DNA from: Corylus avellana
Lineage: Eukaryota > Streptophyta > Magnoliopsida > Fagales > Betulaceae
Assembly (NCBI RefSeq): GCF_901000735.1
Contig: NC_081547.1
Span: 13,837,529-13,901,528 of the forward strand
Length of the DNA: 64,000 nucleotides
Direction: 5' to 3'
Position 1 is the stretch's first letter; each line of letters starts with the position of its first letter. The translations under genes and the position numbers were made by a program. The notes below the pieces were generated by a model. That model saw only the letters and a program-made list of their open reading frames with translations. It was not told the DNA's origin and did not search any database. Below are positions 34,432-46,400 of this stretch, piece by piece.

Positions 34432-37400
34432 CAGATCTGCAATTACAGCAGGATTCCTTGGATCATCTTCAGGTATTCCTTGCTCTACTTTACCAACAAG
34501 GTCTGCCCCGACATCGGCTGCTTTTGTGTAAATTCCACCTCCCAACTGAGCAAACAGGGCAACAAAAGAAGCTCCAAAACCATAACCCACAAGGAGAAGA
34601 GGCACTGGAAGAAGAGAACATTTTTACGTCAAGCATCAGATCATAAGATTGCATTACAGGATATGGATACCATGAAAAGCTAAGATGACAAGCATACAGA
34701 AAGGTGCACAAGTAAATATGACTGCATTACAGGATTATGGACACAATGAAAATCTAAGATGACAAGCATACAAAAAGGTGCAGTATATGAGAGAACATCA
34801 CCATGCAACTTGAAAGATGGTTTTACTATTATATTAGGATACAGCACTGTACATTAATACATATCGTACCACCAAGACCTACAGTAGAATCATGTGAAAT
34901 ATACAGATGCATCATTTTTTTAGAGGCCTTAAGTAAATCTAATTAGATTTGGAATAAATTCCAATTTATACTTTTATTTAACACTACATCAAGTGAAATC
35001 ACAAGCCATAAGTTCCTTTCGAGACTGGCAACCTAAACAACCATTTTCCCCTTTCGAAGCTGTTTCCCTAATGAAAAGGCATTCACCTGGCATTGGCCCA
35101 ACGAAAGTGAATTCATAATCCTAGGAGAGGAATCCTAGAAGGAAACGTCTTGATGCAGTCTAAAGCATTAATATTTTTGCGCGAAGTGGCCGCTGTCAAG
35201 AAATCTTGCAAGCTTGCACTAAACTTGATACTTTTGCAATCCATCAAGCAATTATGAATTTAGACCCTAGATATTCTGCCAAAAACATTTTGTTGTAACC
35301 ATGAGGTATCTCACACGAAGTGGTAAAATTTTCCTAATGAAGTTGCTGATGCTACATATCTATGCCTCAATCTAATGAGATAAGCAGAAAGTTGAATGAA
35401 GTACTTGAAAGTGTCATCATATCAACATAACTTTCAGGCCTTTGGGCTCTCCAAAGCACTTTTTTGTTTTGACTGGCAAGTTACACGTGCACTCTTTGGT
35501 CTTGACACGACCTCACCCTCCACTTTGTTCTTAGAAGACAAGATGCTATTTGAACTAGAGCACATTGTTAAAGCTCAAACCCCTACTAAATGAACATAAA
35601 CGTAATAGTTAAAATTTAACTTACAACTGCAACAAAGAAGACTATCAGAAGATTAACACATGGACTCACAAAGCTATGTTTATATGGTCAAGGAAACAGA
35701 TCCATGAGGGCATAAACAATGAAATTTCTATTTACTGCTCTCTTTTTATAATGCAGGTTGGCATCACCTTATGCACAACCTGCTAACCTTGCATCTGCAG
35801 ATAAAACTACATGATGCAAATCAGGCACAAATACAAAGTCAAGCGAAATTTTTTGATAAGTGGGTGGCTTCCAAGGACTAGCGTTTTGTCTCCTTGCAAA
35901 AGGGACACAGTACTGCAAAGACATCAGGTAATAATAGCAGTAATACTTTTGTCTGATATGCACAATAACACTAACATAAACTAGTGTATCAAGATCTCTT
36001 GTTGACTACGTTACAATAGGCAGTTCTCCACAACACTAAAAGATTCCTTTAATGATTATTCAATCAGCTCATTCACATTCAAGTATCTGTCAACTTTTTA
36101 TGTATCAGCTTACACATTTATCTCGAATATCTAGTCATCTTAAGAATGTGGTTTTCGGTACAAATAACAATTATGGATCGTTCACCTCAACATATTGTTC
36201 ATCACCCTCAAAAGTACAAGTTGCGCCACCAGGTTCAGTTCTTTTCAACATCCAATAAGAGGATGAAGTAGTGCATCAAATGTTAGACATACTTCTTGTA
36301 AACATAGGTGCAGACAACATCAGGGTAGAACCAATGCTCTCACAGCACAACTACATTGTAATACTTGACCAGTTGCAGTACACCTAACACCTTTATGATT
36401 TTGATTAACAAATTACAGTAATAAATTAGCAATTCCTTTGCAATCTACACAACATACGCTATACAATAAACAAATAGCAAATGCAATAATCAATTACAGA
36501 GCTGTCTTCTTCTATTTAAAGACAAGTACAATAGGATGCAATCAATGGTTCAAGAGTTCAGTAAAACTTGTTTACTGGTAGAATTTCAAATTTTTTAACA
36601 ACCCAAAACCAATGGCCTCCAACTGAAACAACAGATAATATTGGGAAAAAAAAATGCCCCATTCAAAGCTAATCAACATGAAAATGTCAACACTACAATT
36701 ATTTCTCTCAATCCCACAGATTGAGCAGTTGAAGTAAAGGATTTTAGACCTATCAGCCTGGTAGGGAATTTTACAAGATTTTGGCAAAACTTCTTGAGAT
36801 CAGAATGAAACAAGTGTTGGGAGCGCTAATATCAAACCGTCAAAAAGCCTTCATTGGGGGAAGACAAATTCTAGGCTTGGTACTTTTAGCGAATAAGTGT
36901 CTGGACAGCTGAAATCGGGTATTCCTGGCATTATTTGCAAGCTAATTTTAGAAAAGGCCTATGACCATGTCAACTAGGAATTCCTATCCCATGGGCCGTC
37001 TTGCCTTTGGCTCTAAATGGAGGAATTGGATGTCTACTTGAATCTCCACAGCCTGATTCTCTCTATTGATTAATGGCAATCCGCAGGGCTTTTTTTGGTA
37101 GTTCCTGGGGCCTTAACCAAGGGGACCATCTATCACCTCTCTTTGAGTCTTTGTCATGGAGACTCTCAGTAGGATGCTATCTAGAGCTATGGTTGGGGTT
37201 ATCTATCAGGATTCTAGGTAGCCAACCAAAACGTTGCCTCCCTAGAAATATCCCACCTTCTCGTTGCAAATGACAGACTTATTATATGTGATGTAGATCG
37301 CGATCATATCTATAATTTGAGTCACATTATCTTGTGTTTTGAGGCCATTTCGAGCTTGAAGGTCAACCTTCAAAAATATGAATTATTCGCAGTAGGGGGG

Positions 37401-40400
37401 GGAGGTTACACATCAGGAAGAGCTGGCCAACATTCTTAAGTATCTCCCCTTAAAATACATAGAACTTTCTGCTTTCTTAATGTGGAGAGAAATGAATCGG
37501 CGCCTCTTTGAGGATAGTGAGACCAACGTGCTCTTTCTCAAATCTTCCTCTTTGAGATCTCTTTTGGGTTGGGTTATTGTAAATGTTCCTAACTTTGTCT
37601 CATCAAACTGGTAGATTTGATTTGCTTTTTACATTGTAGCAGCCTTCAGGGTTTTGCCCCTTTCTTTCTCAATAATATCATAATTATTCATAAAATAAAA
37701 AATAAAAAATAAAACAAACAAACAAAAAAGTACTTAGAACTTCCTCTAGGTGCTCCTTTTAAGTCAAAAGCTATTTGGGCGGGAATAGCTAAGAAAATGG
37801 AAAAAAGAGTGGCTAGTTGGAAGAAGATCTATTTGTCCTAGGGTGGACGCCTAACCGTCGTCAAGAGTACATTATCGAGTCTACCTAAATACTTCTTGAC
37901 CTTTTCTCTTACCAGCTGGTATAGTTAGGAGATTCGAGCATCTCCTAGGAGACTTTCTTTGGGATGGACCATGAGGTTATCCATAACTTTATTCAATAGA
38001 TCAAAACAAAGAAGCCTTGGTGTCAGATTCTCTTGATTACGCATGTACCTTTATCCTTTGGAACTTGAGTTTTATCAGGACAGTCCAGGATTGGGAGCTC
38101 GAGTGTGTTGACTCTTTCCTAAATCTATTATACTCCTCTGGGGGAGGTGTACATAATGGTGTGGATGCCAACTAGCAATCACGGCTTTAAAGTGGAGCTA
38201 TTATAAATCTTTACAGTCTAGAGAGCCTGATATGTTCCCCTGAAGAAGTGTTTGGAAGGTTAAGGAACCACACTTGCATTGCTTTCTTTACTTGGATCGG
38301 AAGTTTTGAGTAAAATCCTCACAGTTGATAATCTTAAAAGACGAGGTTTCAACAATGTAAATAGGTGTGATCCATGCAAAAAGAATGAGTGAGTTAATCA
38401 CCTCCTCATCCATTGCAAGTACTCTAGTGATCTTTGGCACCTAGTTCTCAATTTATTCAGAGTTTAGTGGGCTATGCCTAGCAAAATCCTAGAGCTGCCC
38501 CATTGCTGGAAGACTCGAGGGCGAGGGGACATTCCAAGGAGGTTATTTGGAAAGTTATTCCTACACTCTTAGGACCCGTTTGGTTCGTAGAATAGACTCT
38601 TAAAATGAAATTGTTATTCCTTAAGAAATAGACAACATTTTCTGAAACAAAACCATAGTAGTGGGTGGCCGACCACCCACAATAGAACCCGGGGGGTGGT
38701 GCCGCTACACCCCGATGAATTTGGGGGTGGCCAAGGCCCACCCTGATGGCACCAGGGGTGGTTGTACCACACCTGGATCACCTCATAGGCCCACCACGAG
38801 GCGCTCCGAGGGCCACCTCGGGTTCTTTTGTGGGTGGCCGGCAACCCACATAATTCAAAGCTTTCCAGAATTTTTCTTTTTAATTTGAGTTTTAGAAAAA
38901 TAAGAAATCATGTGGGGTTTGTTTGGTAATTTTGTTTCAATTCCAATTAGGGTATATCTCTTGTCACCAAATTAAAGAATATGAATAACTATTTCATTCC
39001 ACCGTCCTCCATTCCTAGTAATAATTATTCATTTTCTTAATGGAATATTTCGCGTACCAAACGAGGCGTTAATGTGGAGCATCAAGACAGAAGGAATCGG
39101 CGCATGTTTGAGGATTGCAAATCTAATGTGCTTATAGTTTATAATTTTTCTTTTAGAGATCTCTATTGGATGGGGCTCTAACTTATGTTCCTAGTTTCAC
39201 CTCTTCTAATCTTTTAAATCTAATCAACTTTTTGGATTTTTGACACCCTTAGGGAGGTTGTATCTCTTGTATACTCTTCATATATGAAGGCTTTGTCTCT
39301 TTTTATTCAATAAATTATTAATCATCAAAAGACAGAAAATGTCAGCATGACCCCATGCTTGGTGATTGTGCAGAAAGTTTGCAAAATCTCCATCTTAAAA
39401 ATAAGGCACAATCAATTTCAACTCCATGTTCCTCATATAATATGATAGAAAAAAAAATTAAAAAAACAACTGAATTTTGATGCAATATATTTCGTAATAA
39501 TAAGTGACAGAACAAAGAAAGAAAGTCAATACGTACAATCTGTAACCTTCACTGAACCTGGTGCACCATCCACACCCAACCAAACATAAAATGTGGAGTA
39601 AAGGATGGCAATGCCAATTACAGCCATGCCAACAACAATCAAGGCAGAGAAACCACCAGCACGAACAGCTATCTGCACATGATACTTCACAGTTACAATA
39701 TCAATCTGGAACTGTTTTTAGATAATGAACTAGGAAAGGAAAGAACCTGCAATGCTTCCCTCGCAGACCGTCTTGCAGCACTGGAGACTCGAACATTTGC
39801 ACGAACTGACACCCACATCCCAACATACCCTGCAATACCGGAACAAACAGCCCCCAAAAGAAAAGCAGCAACAGTGATATATGCAGTTGTTGACCTGCAT
39901 TGGCAGATTCAAAACCGTGAATTTTGTCATTAAGGGGAAATACAAAATAGATGAAGCAGGCAAAGTGCTCTCTATAACTACTATTAAACTATGTTATCAC
40001 CTTCCTATGCCTGAAGATTCTTGTTGAGGAGTTGTACTCCGAAACAAATATATGAAAAGGATAACCAGCGCTAGCAACAATGCCATCTTGGAGATAGTCC
40101 CATACTGGGTCCTAAAGAAACCTTCAGCCCCATCTCGTATTGCATCTGATATCTAGAAAGTGAAATGATAAGCTCAGGATAAGAACATGACGAATTTAAA
40201 ATTATGAGCCACAATTCAGTCTCCTCTTGCTCTTTTTGTTCATAATAATTGTTGACAAGAATTACTTATTAAAAAAAGAATTGTTGACAAGAAGATCATA
40301 CTAAAGAGATGAGAAGTTGTCTTGGCCAATGAGCTCTAAGTCAAATGGGAACTCCTCTAACCCCCCCCCCCCCACACGCGCGCGCGCAAGAACAAGGTGG

Positions 40401-43400
40401 AAGGTGAGGTGATTGATAGAAAATCCATTGTATAACTTACCAACCAAAAGAACAAAATAATGAGTCAAGGAAGACTGCAATAATTTTGTGGCAAGAACAT
40501 TCGAATCCACATGCATAGGCAATCAGAGCGCATATTTCATATTTTAGCCAATTATGTCTTACATTCTCATCTAATTCAATCTATGATATAGTCAAAAATT
40601 ATTCTTCTATGAATACTAATATAAAGAATACGTTCCAAAAAATTATGTCTTCTATTGAATAAAATATTATTCAATAGCTTAGTTACATCTCAACAATTAT
40701 AGGTACATTCTTGAAGCTATATATTGGTGTTGAGGCTTTGGAGTGAAAGCAATGTTAAGTCATGGCTGAAGAAGAGCAAGTTGTCTAGAAAGACTTTGCG
40801 ATTGGTATTTTACTTAATGCCTAACAATAACAACCAAAGCAGAAATCATTTTTAAAAATTTGATTTGAGGGCGCGTGTTAGGTGTTTGGTGTTAGTTTTC
40901 AGATTGTGTCATGGCTGGACCGAGGAGGTGGATGGTGGAGTCCAAGGAGTTTGAGGTTTTGATCAAGGAAGGGGCTTCAGGAGTGAGGATTTTTGAGAGG
41001 AGCATTAGTATTAAAAGGTCCATCTTTCTTAAAAAGGATGAACTAGCCTGGATGGTGAGAATAGTGGATGATTTGGTGGCAGTGGACAGTTCTGAAGTAT
41101 TCTGGGATCAATCCAGAGCTGGATACCCCAGAATTATTGCCCACAAGTGTTCTAATAGACATGGTTACTTCCTGACAGTGGAGGAATTCGATGGAAGAAG
41201 AAGATGCGGCTCGATCATCATCCCTGAAGGTCGTCGTGGTTTTGGGTGGGATCGTCTCATTAAAGAATTGCAAGTAGCTAATTCTTCTCTCCGTGATCAT
41301 CGAGGAATCAGTGAGCGTAGAGAGTTTAGGGGAGAAAAGGGAGAAAAGGAGGCGAAGAAACATAATAGCTACGCAGAGGTAGTGCGATTGTCGACGAAGG
41401 CAACCCAGAAAGACTGTGAAGTCTGGCAAGAACCAGGTCGACGAAGCTATATCAACAAGAGCTTAGGTCCGAAGAAGTTCCAGGGTCCAACGATGGCTCA
41501 GGGAGTTTCGGGAGGGTTTCCAAAGGAATTTGTTATGGCTCCGATGAAATCCTCCTGGCCGGCGAAATCTGCACGAGGTCCGGCAGAGCCTCGCGTGAAC
41601 GATACCATATCTGGAGGTTGCGTGGAGTTGATGAGAAGAGGTCCGGCGAGTGGGTCAGCAAAGTCGGTAGCGTAGACTGTGCAGTTGTCAGTCTTTGATA
41701 GCGTGAAGGGAAGGGAGAGGATGGGGTACCATGCTGGGCAGACCTACTCTGAGATAGGCATTGAGCTCCTCAACGTGAAGGAGACGTTGAGAAGTCTAAA
41801 GAGAGAATGTGACGTGGGAATGTATAAGATTGACAGGGCGATTAATCAGATGAAGCTTAGTGGGCTTGGGCCGGGAAAGGAGGTAGCCGCAAGTCAGGGG
41901 AAGGCTGTATGGAAAGAGAAGGAGAAAACTGGGCCGGGAGGAATAACAAAGAAGACCAATAGCAGGCTGAAGTTGAAGAAGAAGGTGATGTTTAAGCCAA
42001 GAGGTGTCGTGGGCTCTGGTGTGGGCTGTAGTTTTAGCCCATCTCAAGATAGTCTTCATTCTCAAGTTGGGCTGGTGATGTCGGAGGCCTCTGGGAAAGT
42101 CGCGACTGGATCGCGAGTTCTCACACCTTCACCGGCACGCTCGTTGCTGGCCGGCAAAGAGCTAACAGGGGAAGGGGGGTTGGGTCAGCGGCGGAAAGGA
42201 TTCCCAGGTTGTCTGTCGGCACTTCCGATGAGAAGTCAGTTCTAAAAAATCCCGCATGCCCGGCAGAGGAGTTTCAGCCCATTGGTAACGGACTAACTCT
42301 TCTGACCTATAGGAGGAGGAAGGCCGGGATGCAGAGAAGGGACGAAACATGGATGGGTTCGCTAGAAGCCTCGACGTCGATGTCTGGGCAATTGAAAGGG
42401 CTACTGAGACCGACACCGAAAAAGTCTCAAAGAGTGCCGGAGACGTTGCTATCATCGGAGGAGCAACAGATGGCGCCGGAGAGGCAACAGATGGCGCCGG
42501 AGAGGCAACAGATGGCGCCGGAGAGGGCTATGGAGACCGGCGAGGCTGGGGAGGGGTCGTTTCTGGCCACACGTCAGTTTCTGAGGGGGAGTCCCTCTCG
42601 CTGGAAGGTTGGTTTGGCCGTGGGGGAGTGGNNNNNNNNNNNNNNNNNNNNNNNNNNNNNNNNNNNNNNNNNNNNNNNNNNNNNNNNNNNNNNNNNNNNN
42701 NNNNNNNNNNNNNNNNNNNNNNNNNNNNNNNAATTGTGTCTAAGGTTCTTGCCAGTAGGATGAAAACTGTTTTGGATAAGGTCATTTCCTATTCTCAAAA
42801 TGCTTTTATTGGGGGCCGGCAAATCCTAGATTTCGTTCTTATTGCAAATGAATGTGTGGTTAGTCGCATGAAATCAGGGGTGCCAGGTGTTCTTTGTAAA
42901 TTGGATTTGGAAAAGGCCTATGACCATGTAAATTGGGACTTTGTTTTATATTTGCTGCATAGATGTGGTTTTGGCGAGAAGTGGAGGGCTTGGATAGAAT
43001 GGTGTATTAAGACAGTAAGATTCTCCATTCTTGTGAATGGTTCTCCGGAAGGGTTCTTTAACAGTTCGAGGGGAATCAGGCAAGGGGATCCTCTCTCACC
43101 GTTATTGTTTGTGCTTGTTATGGAGGCTTTGAGTAAGATGGTGAATGCGACGGTTGACCAAGGCCTTTTGACTGGTTTTTCGGTGGGAAATAGGGTCTTG
43201 TCAGAGTTGATGATTTCTCACTCCTTATTTGCGGATGATGCTTTGATTTTTTGTGAAGATTCTATCGAGCAAATCCGGTATGTTCGTCTCATTCTCTTAT
43301 GTTTTGAAGTTGTTTCGGGTTTGAGAGTGAATCTTGGAAAGTCGAAGATTGTGGCTCTTGGTGAGGTGGAGAATATTGGGGGCTTAGCTAACATTCTTGG

Positions 43401-46400
43401 GTGTAGTGTTGCCGATTTGCCTATGAAATATTTGGGCCTCCCTCTTGGGGCGTCTTATAAGGATACGGTTATGTGGAATGAAGTGATCGAAAAGATGGAG
43501 CGTCAGATGGCAGGTTGGAAGAGAATGTACCTTTTTAAAGGAGGTCGCTTAACCCTCATTAAGAGCACTTTGGCTAACCTTCCGACTTACTTTTTATCTC
43601 TATTTCCGATTCCTGTTAGTGTAGCTAAAAGGATTGAGAAAGTCCAGAGAGATTTCTTGTGGGGAGGAATGGGGGATGAGCCCAAGTTGCATCTAGTAAG
43701 TTGGGACCAAGTTTGTACCCCTATTCGTTATGGTCTTGGCATTCGGAAGATGCATCAGTTTAACCAAGCTCTTTTGGGGAAATGGCTTTGGAGATATGCA
43801 AATGAGAACGAGGCGCTTTGGTGTAAGTTGATCAAAGCTAAGTATGAAGACCAAGAAGGTGGGTGGTGCACGAATGAGGTTTCGGGCTCTCATGGTGTGG
43901 GGCTATGGAAGCATATTCGGAAAGGGTGGAATTTCTTTGCCAAAAGTACTCGATTTGAGGTGGGGGAGGGTTCGAAAGTCCGATTTTGGCATGATATTTG
44001 GTGTGGGGACAATTCCTTGAAGCAAGCTTTTCCATCCTTATACAGTATCACCAGACACAAAGAAGCTTGGGTAAAGGATAATTTTATTGGAAGGAATGGG
44101 GTTGTTGAGTGGAATGTCATTTTCATACGATAGGTACAAGATTGGGAGATGGATTTGGTTTCTCCTTTTTTTGATCGGTTGTATTCTTGCAAGGTTTCCC
44201 TAGGCAGCGTAGATCGTATTTGCTGGGCTCCGTCCAAGAAGGGCAAGTTTGAGGTTAAATCGTTCTATAAGGCCTTGGCCATTTCTAATCAAGAGGAGTT
44301 TCCTTGGAAGAGCATATGGCGTACTAAGGCGCCTCAGCGGGTGGCTTTTTTCGGTTGGACAGCGGCCTTAGGCAAAATTTTGACTCATGATATGCTGCGT
44401 AAGAGGAACATAGTGGTTGTGGAGTTGTGTTGTATGTGCAAGAAGACCGGAGAGTCAGCCGATCATCTTCTTCTCCACTGTGAGCTTGCAAGTGCTCTTT
44501 GGCACACGATTTTTCAGCGGTTCGGGTTGCACTGGGTCATGCCTCGCCGGGTGAGGGCCTTTTCTGCTAGTTGGTGGTCGGGAGGTCGTTCTCGAAGCGC
44601 GGTTGTTTGGAAGATGATCCCTCTGTCTTATGTGGTGCATTTGGAATGAAAGAAATGCTAGATGTTTTGAAAATTCCACTAGGACCATAGAGGAATTGAC
44701 TCATTTCTTCTTCTGTACTCTTTACTCTTGGACGGCCGCTTGGCTAGCTCCTTTAGTGATTAGTTTCTCTGATTTTCTTTTTCATTTCTCTCCCTCCTAG
44801 GCGCTCTCTGTTTATACTTCCCGTGTATATGGGTTGCGCCCCTTTGCGCTCTTTTATATCATTATTACTTATCAAAAAAAAAAAACATCTCAACAATTAT
44901 GTTTAGACCAAGACCAAAACTTTGAGGTTAATAAACTTTTTTGTTTACGTAATGTAAATTCATTCAAAGTATAAAGGGGCACAACTCTAGTACACAAGAA
45001 ATATATAAGAGAACCCCTAAAGTAGAGAAAAAGAACAAAATTCCAAGAACTCATAAAATTTAGAAATAGGCAAACTATTCCATGCCACCCCCCCTCCATG
45101 TATAAAGGGATTGTAACATTATCTTCTTCATTAGAAGAAACTTAATCCTGCAACTACAAGATTTCAATTGGAATAGTTTTTTTTTCGATAAGTAATGTTT
45201 ATATAACAAAAAACGCAGAGGAGCGCAACCCTAGTACACAAGAAGTATACAAGAGGAACGCCTAATTAGAAAAAGAAAAAAGAACAAGGAAATCAAAATA
45301 ACTAATCACTAATGGAGTGAGCCAAGCTATTGTTCAAGTGAAAACAGTATAAAAGAATAAGGCCATGAGCTCCTCCAAGGGTCTTTCAGAGTCCTCAAAA
45401 CATCTTGCATTCCTTTCTAGCCATAAGTACCACATGAGGCAAAGAGAAACCATTTTCCACACAATAGCACTCCGAGAACGACCGCCCGACCACCAACAAG
45501 CAAACAACCCACCACACTACTAGGCATTACCCACGACAACCCAAACCGACTAAAAATAGCATACCATAAAGTACAATCAATCTCACAGTGAAGAAGAAGG
45601 TGATCGATAGTCTCCCCATCTATTGATCACAATAAGATTTCTCTTTCTAAGATTGTCAATGGTAAAAATCTTCCCTAACACCGCCGTCCAAATGAAGAAA
45701 GCCACTCTCGAAATGGCCTTTGTACGCTAAATACTCTTCCAAGGAAAAGGACTAGCCTCCTTGATTGCAAGAATATTATAGAATGATCTAACATCGAATT
45801 TCCCCTTACTAGATAGAACCCACCAAATTTTGTCCTCCCCTTCCCATTTCATTCATTGTGAATACAACAAAGTATAGAACAAAGCTAGCACTTCCAGTTC
45901 CCAGTCATGAACCAACCGAATGAAACTAACATTCCATTGAAGGGACCCACTCGTAAAATCCATATTGGCAGCAATAGACGCATCCTTCACACTAGCTATG
46001 TTGTGTAGGCCTGGACAAACTTCCTTGAGACTCGAGGCTCCACACCACACATCATCCCATAATTTAATTTTGGACCCATCACCTGGATCAAATTTGATGT
46101 GGCTAGAAAACAACCGCCATCCCGTACTAATATACCTCCAACGCCCCACCCTTTGCGGCCCAAGAGTGTTAATGAAATGCCAACCACCCCACTCAGAACC
46201 AAACTTGGCATCCACGACAATTCTGCACCAGACCTCTCTCTCATGCGCATAACGCCACAGCCACTTCCCTAACAGAGCTCAGTTGAACACTCTTAGGTTC
46301 CTGATCCCTAAACCACCTTCAGAGATAGGGGAACAAACGTTGTCCGAACTGACCAGATGATACTTACACTCTTCACTTAATCCACCCCTAAAAAATCACG

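Larger units (their letters stand above)
36690..39345 (+). pseudogene. LINE4, decayed L1-type LINE (RT to 3' end) in AVP2 intron 5
   Basis: Fragments in shifting frames match the RT of LINE1 and LINE2: DFRPISLVG near 36738, [22 protein letters not shown] near 36835, and KRPMTMST near 36953 in place of [22 protein letters not shown] follows near 37800 and the zf-RVT region near 38370-38450. Many stops. It carries two later insertions: a 5'-truncated LINE tail (37468-37734) and a MITE (38572-39068). Antisense to AVP2. Confidence 0.8.
40701..44884 (+). mobile_element. LINE2, L1-type LINE with intact 16-bp target duplication, in AVP2 intron 2
   Basis: Bounded by ACATCTCAACAATTAT on both sides. 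It has a 210-bp leader, ORF1 from 40911, an N gap at 42632-42731, RT to zf-RVT (42732-44800), and a tail ending ATTATTACTTATCAAAAAAA. The endonuclease domain that should lie between ORF1 and RT is not visible. Because the gap placeholder is only 100 N, that domain is hidden or deleted. It is antisense to AVP2. Confidence 0.9.
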
